A DNA stretch of 64,000 nt, from contig NC_092574.1 in the NCBI RefSeq assembly GCF_037975245.1, forward strand, positions 264,001 through 328,000. The letters run 5' to 3'. Position numbers and translations under genes: made by a program. The notes under the pieces were generated by a model. The model saw only the letters and a list, made by a program, of their open reading frames with translations, searched no databases and was not told where the DNA came from. How positions within the stretch are numbered: position 1 is the stretch's first letter; every line of letters starts with the position of its first letter. Positions 14,216-27,000 of the stretch are shown here, in pieces. Source of the DNA: Apostichopus japonicus. Its lineage: Eukaryota; Echinodermata; Holothuroidea; Aspidochirotida; Stichopodidae.

Positions 14216-16914
14216 GGGGGCAGTTTGCTTTTGCCGCGATCTCATACGGTCTCTGGGAACTTTAAGTATTAGAAACGAACATAGATTTATATCAACTGCT
14301 GTCGTGGCGCGGTTGGTTGCTCTGTACCTCGAGAGCGTGACGATTTTTGGATCGCGGGCTCGAGACCAGGTGGAGGCAGTTTGCTTTTGCCGCGACCTCA
14401 TACGGTCTCTGGGAACTTTAAGTATTAGAAACGAACATAGATTTATATCAACTGCTGTCGTGGCGCGGTTGGTTGCTCTGTACCTCCAGAGCGTGACGTA
14501 TTTTGGATCGCGGGCTCGAGACCAGGTGGGGGCAGTTTGCTTTTGCCGCGATCTCATACGGTCTCTGGGAACTTTAAGTATTAGAAACGAACATAGATTT
14601 ATATCAACTGCTGTCGTGGCGCGGTTGGTTGCTCTGTACCTCGAGAGCGTGACGTATTTTGGATCGCGGGCTCGAGACCAGGTGGGGGCAGTTTGCTTTT
14701 GCCGCGATCTCATACGGTCTCTGGGAACTTTAAGTAATAGAAACGAACATAGATTTATATCAACTGCTGTCGTGGCGCGGTTGGTTGCTCTGTACCTCGA
14801 GAGCGTGACGTATTTTGGATCGCGGGCTCGAGACCAGGTGGGGGCAGTTTGCTTTTGCCGCGATCTCATACGATCTCTGGGAACTTTAAGTATTAGAAAC
14901 GAACAAAGATTTATATCAACTGCTGTCGTGGCGCTGTTGGTTGCTCTGTACCTCGAGAGCGTGACGTATTTTGGATCGCGGGCTCGAGACCAGGTGGGGG
15001 CAGTTTGCTTTTGCCGCGATCTCATACGGTCTCTGGAACTTTAAGTATTAGAAACGAACATAGATTTATATCAACTGCTGTCGTGGCGCGGTTGGTTGCT
15101 CTGTACCTCGAGAGCGTGACGATTTTTGGATCGCGGGCTCGAGACCAGGTGGGGGCAGTTTGCTTTTGCCGCGATCTCATACGGTCTCTGGGAACTTTAA
15201 GTATTAGAAACGAACATAGATTTATATCAACTGCTGTCGTGGCGCGGTTGGTTGCTCTGTACCTCGAGAGCGTGACGATTTTTGGATCGCGGGCTCGAGA
15301 CCAGGTGGGGGCAGTTTGCTTTTGCCGCGATCTCATACGGTCTCTGGGAACTTTAAGTATTAGAAACGAACATAGATTTATATCAACTGCTGTCGTGGCG
15401 CGGTTGGTTGCTCTGTACCTCGAGAGCGTGACGTATTTTGGATCGAGGGCTCGAGACCAGGTGGGGGCAGTTTGCTTTTGCCGCGATCTCATACGGTCTC
15501 TGGGAACTTTAAGTATTAGAAACGAACATAGATTTATATCAACTGCTGTCGTGGCGCGGTTGGTTGCTCTGTACCTCGAGAGCGTGACGATCTTTGGATC
15601 GCGGGCTCGAGACCAGGTGGGGGCAGTTTGCTTTTGCCGCGATCTCATACGGTCTCTGGGAACTTTAAGTATTAGAAACGAACATAGATTTATATCAACT
15701 GCTGTCGTGGCGCTGTTGGTTGCTCTGTACCTCGAGAGCGTGACGATTTTTGGATCGCGGGCTCGAGACCAGGTGGTAGCAGTTTGCTTTTGCCGCGATC
15801 TCATACGGTCTCTGGGAACTTTAAGTATTAGAAACGAACATAGATTTATATCAACTGCTGTCGTGGCGCTGTTGGTTGCTCTGTACCTCGAGAGCGTGAC
15901 GTATTTTGGATCGCGGGCTCGAGACCAGGTGGGGGCAGTTTGCTTTTGCCGCGATCTCATACGGTCTCTGGAACTTTAAGTATTAGAAACGAACATAGAT
16001 TGATATCAACTGCTGTCGTGGCGCGGTTGGTTGCTCTGTACCTCGAGAGCGTGACGATTTTTGGATCGCGGGCTCGAGACCAGGTGGGGGCAGTTTGCTT
16101 TTGCCGCGATCTCATACGGTCTCTGGGAACTTTAAGTAATAGAAACGAACATAGATTTATATCAACTGCTGTCGTGGCGCGGTTGGCTGCTCTGTACCTC
16201 GAGAGCGTGACGTATTTTGGATCGCGGGCTCGAGATCAGGTGGGGGCAGTTTGCTTTTGCCGCGATCTCATACGGTCTCTGGGAACTTTAAGTATTAGAA
16301 ACGAACATAGATTTATATCAACTGCTGTCGTGGCGCGGTTGGTTGCTCTGTACCTCGAGAGCGTGACGTATTTTGGATCGCGGGCTCGAGACCAGGTGGG
16401 GGCAGTTTGCTTTTGCCGCGATCTCATACGGTCTCTGGGAACTTTAAGTATTAGAAACGAACATAGATTTATATCAACTGCTGTCGTGGCGCGGTTGGTT
16501 GCTCTGTACCTCGAGAGCGTGACGTATTTTGGATCGCGGGCTCGAGACCAGGTGGGGGCAGTTTGCTTTTGCCGCGATCTTATACGGTCTCTGGGAAAGT
16601 TAAGTATTAGAAACGAACATAGATTTATATCAACTGCTGTCGTGGCGCGGTTGGTTGCTCTGTACCTCGAGAGCGTGACGTATTTTGGATCGCGGGCTCG
16701 AGACCAGGTGGGGGCAGTTTGCTTTTGCCGCGATCTCATACGGTCTCTGGGAACTTTAAGTATTAGAAACGAACATAGATTTATATCAACTGCTGTCGTG
16801 GCGCGGTTGGTTGCTCTGTACCTCGAGAGCGTGACGTATTTTGGATCGCGGGCTCGAGACCAGGTGGGGGCAGTTTGCTTTTGCCGCGATCTCATACGGT
16901 CTCTGGAACTTTAA

Positions 16915-19900
16915 GTATTAGAAACGAACATATATTTATATCAACTGCTGTCGTGGCGCGGTTGGTTGTGCTCTGTACCTCGAGAGCGTGACGTATTTTG
17001 GATCGCGGGCTCGAGACCAGGTGGGGGCAGTTTGCTTTTGCCTCGATCTCATACGGTCTCTGGAATTTTAAGTATTAGAAACGAACATAGATTTATATCA
17101 ACTGCTGTCGTGGCGCGGTTGGTTGCTCTGTACCTCGAGAGCGTGACGATTTTTGGATCGCGGGCTCGAGACCAGGTGGTAGCAGTTTGCTTTTGCCGCG
17201 ATCTCATACGGTCTCTGGGAACTTTAAGTATTAGAAACGAACATAGATTTATATCAACTGCTGTCGTGGCGCTGTTGGTTGCTCTGTACCTCGAGAGCGT
17301 GACGTATTTTGGATCGCGGGCTCGAGACCAGGTGGGGGCAGTTTGCTTTTGCCGCGATCTTATACGGTCTCTGTGAAATTTAAGTATTAGAAACGAACAT
17401 AGATTTATATCAACTGCTGTCGTGGCGCGGTTGGTTGCTCTGTACCTCGAGAGCGTGACGTATTTTGGATCGCGGGCTCGAGACCAGGTGGGGGCAGTTT
17501 GCTTTTGCCGCGATCTTATACGGTCTCTGGGAAATTTAAGTATTAGAAACGAACATAGATTTATATCAACTGCTGTCGTGGCGCGGTTGGTTGTGCTCTG
17601 TACCTCGAGAGGGTGACGTATTTTGGATCGCGGGCTCGAGACCAGGTGGGGGCAGTTTGCTTTTGCCGCGATCTCATACGGTCTCTGGGAACTTTAAGTA
17701 TTAGAAACGAACATAGATTTATATCAACTGCTGTCGTGGCGCTGTTGGTTGCTCTGTACCTCGAGAGCGTGACGTATTTTGGATCGCGGGCTCGAGACCA
17801 GGTGGGGGCAGTTTGCTTTTGCCGCGATCTCATACGGTCTCTGGAACTTTAAGTATTAGAAACGAACATAGATTTATATCAACTGCTGTCGTGGCGCGGT
17901 TGGTTGCTCTGTACCTCGAGAGCGTGACGATTTTTGGATCGCGGGCTCGAGACCAGGTGGGGGCAGTTTGCTTTTGCCGCGATCTTATACGGTCTCTGGG
18001 AACTTTAAGTATTAGAAACGAACAAAGATTTATATCAACTGCTGTCGTGGCGCTGTTGGTTGCTCTGTACCTCGAGAGCGTGACGTATTTTGGATCGCGG
18101 GCTCGAGACCAGGTGGGGGCAGTTTGCTTTTGCCGCGATCTCATACGGTCTCTGGAACTTTAAGTATTAGAAACGAACATAGATTTATATCAACTGCTGT
18201 CGTGGCGCGGTTGGTTGCTCTGTACCTCGAGAGCGTGACGATTTTTGGATCGCGGGCTCGAGACCAGGTGGGGGCAGTTTGCTTTTGCCGCGATCTCATA
18301 CGGTCTCTGGGAACTTTAAGTATTAGAAACGAACATAGATTTATATCAACTGCTGTCGTGGCGCGGTTGGTTGCTCTGTACCTCGAGAGCGTGACGATTT
18401 TTGGATCGCGGGCTCGAGACCAGGTGGGGGCAGTTTGCTTTTGCCGCGATCTGATACGGTCTCTGGGAACTTTAAGTATTAGAAACGAACATAGATTTAT
18501 ATCAACTGCTGTCGTGGCGCGGTTGGTTGCTCTGTACCTCGAGAGCGTGACGTATTTTGGATCGCGGGCTCGAGACCAGGTGGGGGCAGTTTGCTTTTGC
18601 CGCGATCTCATACGGTCTCTGGGAACTTTAAGTAATAGAAACGAACATAGATTTATATCAACTGCTGTCGTGGCGCGGTTGGCTGCTCTGTACCTCGAGA
18701 GCGTGACGTATTTTGGATCGCGGGCTCGAGACCAGGTGGGGGCAGTTTGCTTTTGCCGCGATCTCATACGGTCTCTGGGAACTTTAAGTATTAGAAACGA
18801 ACATAGATTTATATCAACTGCTGTCGTGGCGCGGTTGGTTGCTCTGTACCTCGAGAGCGTGACGATTTTTGGATCGCGGGCTCGAGACCAGGTGGGGGCA
18901 GTTTGCTTTTGCCGCGATCTCATACGGTTTCTGGGAACTTTAAGTATTAGAAACGAACATAGATTTATATCAACTGCTGTCGTGGCGCGGTTGGTTGCTC
19001 TGTACCTCGAGAGCGTGACGTATTTTGGATCGCGGGCTCGAGACCAGGTGGGGGCAGTTTGCTTTTGCCGCGATCTTATACGGTCTCTGGGAAATTTAAG
19101 TATTAGAAACGAACATAGATTTATATCAACTGCTGTCGTGGCGCGGTTGGTTGCTCTGTACCTCGAGAGCGTGACGTATTTTGGATCGCGGGCTCGAGAC
19201 CAGGTGGGGGCAGTTTGCTTTTGCCGCGATCTCATACGGTCTCTGGGAACTTTAAGTATTAGAAAAGAACATAGATTTATATCAACTGCTGTCGTGGCGC
19301 GGTTGGTTGCTCTGTACCTCGAGAGCGTGACGTATTTTGGATCGCGGGCTCGAGACCAGGTGGGGGCAGTTTGCTTTTGCCGCGATCTCATACGGTCTCT
19401 GGAACTTTAAGTATTAGAAACGAACATATATTTATATCAACTGCTGTCGTGGCGCGGTTGGTTGTGCTCTGTACCTCGAGAGCGTGACGTATTTTGGATC
19501 GCGGGCTCGAGACCAGGTGGGGGCAGTTTGCTTTTGCCTCGATCTCATACGGTCTCTGGAACTTTAAGTATTAGAAACGAACATAGATTTATATCAACTG
19601 CTGTCGTGGCGCGGTTGGTTGCTCTGTACCTCGAGAGCGTGACGATTTTTGGATCGCGGGCTCGAGACCAGGTGGGGGCAGTTTGCTTTTGCCGCGATCT
19701 TATACGGTCTCTGGGAACTTTAAGTATTAGAAACGAACATAGATTTATATCAACTGCTGTCGTGGCGCGGTTGGTTGCTCTGTACCTCGAGAGCGTGACG
19801 TATTTTGGATCGCGGGCTCGAGACCAGGTGGGGGCAGTTTGCTTTTGCCGCGATCTCATACGGTCTCTGGGAACTTTAAGTATTAGAAACGAACATAGAT

Positions 19901-22900
19901 TTATATCAACTGCTGTCGTGGCGCGGTTGGTTGCTCTGTACCTCGAGAGCGTGACGTATTTTGGATCGCGGGCTCGAGACCAGGTGCGGGCAGTTTGCTT
20001 TTGCCGCGATCTTATACGGTCTCTGGGAAATTTAAGTATTAGAAACGAACATAGATTTATATCAACTGCTGTCGTGGCGCGGTTGGTTGCTCTGTACCTC
20101 GAGAGCGTGACGTATTTTGGATCGCGGGCTCGAGACCAGGTGGGGGCAGTTTGCTTTTGCCGCGATCTCATACGGTCTCTGGGAACTTTAAGTATTAGAA
20201 AAGAACATAGATTTATATCAACTGCTGTCGTGGCGCTGTTGGTTGCTCTGTACCTCGAGAGCGTGACGTATTTTGGATCGCGGGCTCGAGACCAGGTGGG
20301 GGCAGTTTGCTTTTGCCGCGATCTCATACGGTCTCTGGAACTTTAAGTATTAGAAACGAACATATATTTATATCAACTGCTGTCGTGGCGCGGTTGGTTG
20401 TGCTCTGTACCTCGAGAGCGTGACGTATTTTGGATCGCGGGCTCAAGACCAGGTGGGGGCAGTTTGCTTTTGCCGCGATCTTATACGGTCTCTGGGAACT
20501 TTAAGTATTAGAAACGAACATAGATTTATATCAACTGCTGTCGTGGCGCGGTTGGTTGCTCTGTACCTCGAGAGCGTGACGTATTTTGGATCGCGGGCTC
20601 GAGACCAGGTGGGGGCAGTTTGCTTTTGCCGCGATCTCATACGGTCTCTGGGAACTTTAAGTATTAGAAACGAACATAGATTTATATCAACTGCTGTCGT
20701 GGCGCGGTTGGTTGCTCTGTACCTCGAGAGCGTGACGATTTTTGGATCGCGGGCTCGAGACCAGGTGGGGGCAGTTTGCTTTTGCCGCGATCTCATACGG
20801 TCTCTGGGAACTTTAAGTATTAGAAACGAACATAGATTTATATCAACTGCTGTCGTGGCGCGGTTGGTTGCTCTGTACCTCGAGAGCGTGACGTATTTTG
20901 GATCGCGGGCTCGAGACCAGGTGCGGGCAGTTTGCTTTTGCCGCGATCTTATACGGTCTCTGGGAAATTTAAGTATTAGAAACGAACATAGATTTATATC
21001 AAGTGCTGTCGTGGCGCGGTTGGTTGCTCTGTACCTCGAGAGCGTGACGTATTTTGGATCGCGGGCTCGAGACCAGGTGGGGGCAGTTTGCTTTTGCCGC
21101 GATCTCATACGGTCTCTGGGAACTTTAAGTATTAGAAACGAACATAGATTTATATCAACTGCTGTCGTGGCGCGGTTGGTTGCTCTGTACCTCGAGAGCG
21201 TGACGTATTTTGGATCGCGGGCTCGAGACCAGGTGGGAGCAGTTTGCTTTTGCCGCGATCTCATACGGTCTCTGGGAACTTTAAGTATTAGAAACGAACA
21301 TAGATTTATATCAACTGCTGTCGTGGCGCTGTTGGTTGCTCTGTACCTCGAGAGCGTGACGTATTTTGGATCGCGGGCTCGAGACCAGGTGGGGGCAGTT
21401 TGCTTTTGCCGCGATCTCATACGGTCTCTGGAACTTTAAGTATTAGAAACGAACATATATTTATATCAACTGCTGTCGTGGCGCGGTTGGTTGTGCTCTG
21501 TACCTCGAGAGCGTGACGTATTTTGGATCGCGGGCTCGAGACCAGGTGGGGGCAGTTTGCTTTTGCCTCGATCTCATACGGTCTCTGGAACTTTAAGTAT
21601 TAGAAACGAACATAGATTTATATCAACTGCTGTCGTGGCGCGGTTGGTTGCTCTGTACCTCGAGAGCGTGACGATTTTTGGATCGCGGGCTCGAGACCAG
21701 GTGGGGGCAGTTTGTTTTTGCCGCGATCTTATACGGTCTCTGGGAACTTTAAGTATTAGAAACGAACATAGATTTATATCAACTGCTGTCGTGGCGCGGT
21801 TGGTTGCTCTGTACCTCGAGAGCGTGACGTATTTTGGATCGCGGGCTCGAGACCAGGTGGGGGCAGTTTGCTTTTGCCGCGATCTCATACGGTCTCTGGG
21901 AACTTTAAGTATTAGAAACGAACATAGATTTATATCAACTGCTGTCGTGGCGCGGTTGGTTGCTCTGTACCTCGAGAGCGTGACGATTTTTGGATCGCGG
22001 GCTCGAGACCAGGTGGGGGCAGTTTGCTTTTGCCGCGATCTCATACGGTCTCTGGGAACTTTAAGTATTAGAAACGAACATAGATTTATATCAACTGCTG
22101 TCGTGGCGCGGTTGGTTGCTCTGTACCTCGAGAGCGTGACGATTTTTGGATCGCGGGCTCGAGACCAGGTGGTAGCAGTTTGCTTTTGCCGCGATCTTAT
22201 ACGGTCTCTGGGAACTTTAAGTATTAGAAACGAACATAGATTTATATCAACTGCTGTCGTGGCGCTGTTGGTTGCTCTGTACCTCGAGAGCGTGACGTAT
22301 TTTGGATCGCGGGCTCGAGACCAGGTGGTGGCAGTTTGCTTTTGCCGCGATCTCATACGGTCTCTGGAACTTTAAGTATTAGAAACGAACATAGATTTAT
22401 ATCAACTGCTGTCGTGGCGCGGTTGGTTGCTCTGTACCTCGAGAGCGTGACGATTTTTGGATCGCGGGCTCGAGACCAGGTGGGGGCAGTTTGCTTTTGC
22501 CGCGATCTCATACGGTCTCTGGGAACTTTAAGTAATAGAAACGAACATAGATTTATATCAACTGCTGTCGTGGCGCGGTTGGCTGCTCTGTACCTCGAGA
22601 GCGTGACGTATTTCTGATCGCGGGCTCGAGACCAGGTGGGGGCAGTTTGCTTTTGCCGCGATCTCATACGGTCTCTGGGAACTTTAAGTATTAGAAACGA
22701 ACATAGATTTATATCAACTGCTGTCGTGGCGCGGTTGGTTGCTCTGTACCTCGAGAGCGTGACGATTTTTGGATCGCGGGCTCGAGACCAGGTGGGGGCA
22801 GTTTGCTTTTGCCGCGATCTCATACGGTCTCTGGGAACTTTAAGTATTAGAAACGAACATAGATTTATATCAACTGCTGTCGTGGCGCGGTTGGTTGCTC

Positions 22901-25900
22901 TGTACCTCGAGAGCGTGACGTATTTTGGATCGCGGGCTCGAGACCAGGTGGGGGCAGTTTGCTTTTGCCGCGATCTTATACGGTCTCTGTGAAATTTAAG
23001 TATTAGAAACGAACATAGATTTATATCAACTGCTGTCGTGGCGCGGTTGGTTGCTCTGTACCTCGAGAGCGTGACGTATTTTGGATCGCGGGCTCGAGAC
23101 CAGGTGGGGGCAGTTTGCTTTTGCCGCGATCTCATACGGTCTCTGGGAACTTTAAGTAATAGAAACGAACATAGATTTATATCAACTGCTGTCGTGGCGC
23201 GGTTGGTTGCTCTGTACCTCGAGAGCGTAACGATTTTTGGATCGCGGGCTCGAGACCAGGTGGGGGCAGTTTGCTTTTGCCGCGATCTGGTACGGTCTCT
23301 GGGAAATTTAAGTAATAGAAACGAACATAGATTTATATCAACTGCTGTCGTGGCGCGGTTGGTTGCTCTGTACCTCGAGAGCGTGACGATTTTTGGATCG
23401 CGGGCTCGAGACCAGGTGGGGACAGTTTGCTTTTGCCGCGATCTGGTACGGTCTCTGGGAACTTTAAGTATTAGAAACGAACATAGATTTATATCAACTG
23501 CTGTCGTGGCGCGGTTGATTGCTCTGTACCTCGAGAGCGTGACGTATTTTGGATCGCGGGCTCGAGACCAGATGGGGGCAGTTTGCTTTTGCCGCGATCT
23601 CATACGGTCTCTGGGAACTTTAAGTATTAGAAACGAACATAGATTTATATCAACTGCTGTCGTGGCGCGGTTGGTTGCTCTGTACCTCGAGAGCGTGACG
23701 TATTTTGGATCGCGGGCTCGAGACCAGGTGGGGGCAGTTTGCTTTTGCCGCGATCTCATACGGTCTCTGGGAACTTTAAGTATTAGAAACGAACATAGAT
23801 TTATATCAACTGCTGTCGTGGCGCGGTTGGTTGCTCTGTACCTCGAGAGCGTGACGATTTTTGGATCGCGGGCTCGAGACCAGGTGGGGGCAGTTTGCTT
23901 TTGCCGCGATCTCATACGGTCTCTGGGAACTTTAAGTATTAGAAACGAACATAGATTGATATCAACTGCTGTCGTGGCGCGGTTGGTTGCTCTGTACCTC
24001 GAGAGCGTGACGATTTTTGGATCGCGGGCTCGAGACCAGGTGGTAGCAGTTTGCTTTTGCCGCGATCTGATACGGTCTCTGGGAACTTTAAGTATTAGAA
24101 ACAAACATTGATTTATATCAACTGCTGTCGTGGCGCTGTTGGTTGCTCTGTACCTCGAGAGCGTGACGTATTTTGGATCGCGGGCTCGAGACCAGGTGGG
24201 GGCAGTTTGCTTTTGCCGCGATCTCATACGGTCTCTGGAACTTTAAGTATTAGAAACGAACATAGATTTATATCAACTGCTGTCGTGGCGCGGTTGGTTG
24301 CTCTGTACCTCGAGAGCGTGACGATTTTTGGATCGCGGGCTCGAGACCAGGTGGGGGCAGTTTCCTTTGGCCGCGATCTCATACGGTCTCTGGGAACTTT
24401 AAGTAATAGAAACGAACATAGATTTATATCAACTGCTGTCGTGGCGCGGTTGGCTGCTCTGTACCTCGAGAGCGTGACGTATTTTGGATCGCGGGCTCGA
24501 GACCAGGTGGTAGCAGTTTGCTTTTGCCGCGATCTCATACGGTCTCTGGGAACTTTAAGTATTAGAAACGAACATAGATTTATATCAACTGCTGTCGTGT
24601 CGCTGTTGGTTGCTCTGTACCTCGAGAGCGTGACGATTTTTGGATCGCGGGCTCGAGACCAGGTGGTAGCAGTTTGCTTTTGCCGCGATCTTATACGGTC
24701 TCTGGGAACTTTAAGTATTAGAAACGAACATAGATTTATATCAACTGCTGTCGTGGCGCGGTTGGTTGCTCTGTACCTCGAGAGCGTGACGTATTTTGGA
24801 TCGCGGGCTCGAGACCAGGTGGGGGCAGTTTGCTTTTGCCGCGATCTCATACGGTCTCTGGAACTTTAAGTATTAGAAACGAACATAGATTTATATCAAC
24901 TGCTGTCGTGGCGCGGTTGGTTGCTCTGTACCTCGAGAGCGTGACGATTTTTGGATCGCGGGCTCGAGACCAGGTGGGGGCAGTTTGCTTTTGCCGCGAT
25001 CTCATACGGTCTCTGGAACTTTAAGTAATAGAAACGAACATAGATTTATATCAACTGCTGTCGTGGCGCGGTTGGCTGCTCTGTACCTCGAGAGCGTGAC
25101 GTATTTCTGATCGCGGGCTCGAGACCAGGTGGGGGCAGTTTGCTTTTGCCGCGATCTCATACGGTCTCTGGGAACTTTAAGTATTAGAAACGAACATAGA
25201 TTTATATCAACTGCTGTCGTGGCGCGGTTGGTTGCTCTGTACCTCGAGAGCGTGACGATTTTTGGATCGCGGGCTCGAGACCAGGTGGGGGCAGTTTGCT
25301 TTTGCCGCGATCTCATACGGTCTCTGGGAACTTTAAGTATTAGAAACGAACATAGATTTATATCAACTGCTGTCGTGGCGCGGTTGGTTGCTCTGTACCT
25401 CGAGAGCGTGACGTATTTTGGATCGCGGGCTCGAGACCCGGTGGGGGCAGTTTGCTTTTGCCGCGATCTCATACGGTCTCTGTGAAATTTAAGTATTAGA
25501 AACGAACATAGATTTATATCAACTGCTGTCGTGGCGCGGTTGATTGCTCTGTACCTCGAGAGCGTGACGTATTTTGGATCGCGGGCTCGAGACCAGGTGG
25601 GGGCAGTTTGCTTTTGCCGCGATCTCATACGGTCTCTGGGAACTTTAAGTATTAGAAACGAACATATATTTATATCAACTGCTGTCGTGGCGCGGTTGGT
25701 TGTGCTCTGTACCTCGAGAGCGTGACGTATTTTGGATCGCGGGCTCGAGACCAGGTGGGGGCAGTTTGCTTTTGCCTCGATCTCATACGGTCTCTGGAAC
25801 TTTAAGTATTAGAAACGAACATATATTTATATCAACTGCTGTCGTGGCGCGGTTGGTTGTGCTCTGTACCTCGAGAGCGTGACGTATTTTGGATCGCGGG

Positions 25901-27000
25901 CTCGAGACCAGGTGGGGCAGTTTGCTTTTGCCGCGATCTGGTACGGTCTCTGGAACTTTAAGTAATAGAAACGAACATAGATTTATATCAACTGCTGTCG
26001 TGGCGCGGTTGGTTGCTCTGTACCTCGAGAGCGTGACGATTTTTGGATCGCGGGCTCGAGACCATGTGGGGGCAGTTTGCTTTTGCCGCGATCTCATACG
26101 GTCTCTGGAACTTTAAGTATTAGAAACGAACATAGATTTATATCAACTGCTGTCGTGGCGCGGTTGGTTGCTCTGTACCTCGAGAGCGTAACGATTTTGG
26201 GATCGCGGGCTCGAGACCAGGTGGGGGCAGTTTGCTTTTGCCGCGATATCATACGGTCTCTGGAACTTTAAGTATTAGAAACGAACATAGATTTATATCA
26301 ACTGCTGTCGTGGCGCGGTTGGTTGCTCTGTACCTCGAGAGCGTGACGTATTTTGGATCGCGGGCTCGAGTCCAGGTGGGGGCAGTTTGCTTTTGCCGCG
26401 ATCTCATACGGTCTCTGGAACTTTAAGTATTAGAAACGAACATAGATTTATATCAACTGCTGTCGTGGCGCGGTTGGTTGCTCTGTACCTCGAGAGCGTG
26501 ACGTATTTTGGATCGCGGGCTCGAGACCAGGTGGGGCAGTTTCCTTTTGCCGGATTCTGATACGGTCTCTGGAACTTTAAGTATTAGAAACGAACATAGA
26601 TTTATATCAACTGCTGGCGTGGCGCGGTTGGTTGCTCTGTACCTCGAGAGCGTGACGTATTTTGGATCGCGGGCTCGAGACCAGGTGGGGGCAGTTTGCT
26701 TTTGCCGCGATCTCATACGGCCTCTGGGAACTTTAAGTATTAGAAACGAACATAGATTTATATCAACTGCTGTCGTGGCGCGGTTGGTTGCTCTGTACCT
26801 CGAGAGCGTGACGTATTTTGGATCGCGGGCTCGAGACCAGGTGGGGGCAGTTTGCCTTTGCCGCAATCTCATACGGTCTCTGGAACTTTAAGTATTAGAA
26901 ACGAACATAGATTTATATCAACTGCTGTCGTGGCGCGGTTGGTTGCTCTGTACCTCGAGAGCGTGACGTATTTTGGATCGCGGGCTCGAGTCCAGGTGGG
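16915..27000 (+). repeat. Mixed sub-block with frequent length variants
   Basis: GACGATTTTT and GACGTATTTT monomers alternate, and single-base-deleted copies are more frequent than to the left. The longer GGTTGTGCTCTG form appears sporadically (near 16.97, 17.59, 19.46, 20.40, 21.49, 25.70 and 25.86 kb), often paired with the CATATATTTATATC variant. The GGCTGCTCTG variant marks related monomers near 16.19, 18.68, 22.58, 24.45 and 25.07 kb. One nonsense-type variant, TATTTCTGATCG, occurs at 22,611 and about 25,104. It anchors a duplicated block: about 22,333-23,045 matches about 24,827-25,538 at an offset of about 2,493 bp. Confidence 0.8.

Larger units (their letters stand above)
1..16914 (+). 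repeat. Left sub-block: homogeneous 156-bp monomers
   Basis: This stretch is dominated by 156-bp monomers with the GACGATTTTTGG variant and the short GGTTGCTCTG form. Copies with GACGTATTTTGG are interspersed and become common after about 14.2 kb. Single-base-deleted monomers (CTCTGGAAC) occur near 1.47, 1.63, 3.81, 3.97, 5.52, 9.58, 12.54, 15.04, 15.97 and 16.91 kb and reset the reading phase. Local variants mark sub-families: GCGCTGTTGG in the first three monomers and near 2.6-3.1 kb, GTGGTAGCAG near 2.68, 5.33 and 6.42 kb, and CTCTCTAC in place of CTCTGTAC at several sites from 2.3 to 13.5 kb. Low divergence suggests recent homogenisation. Confidence 0.85.
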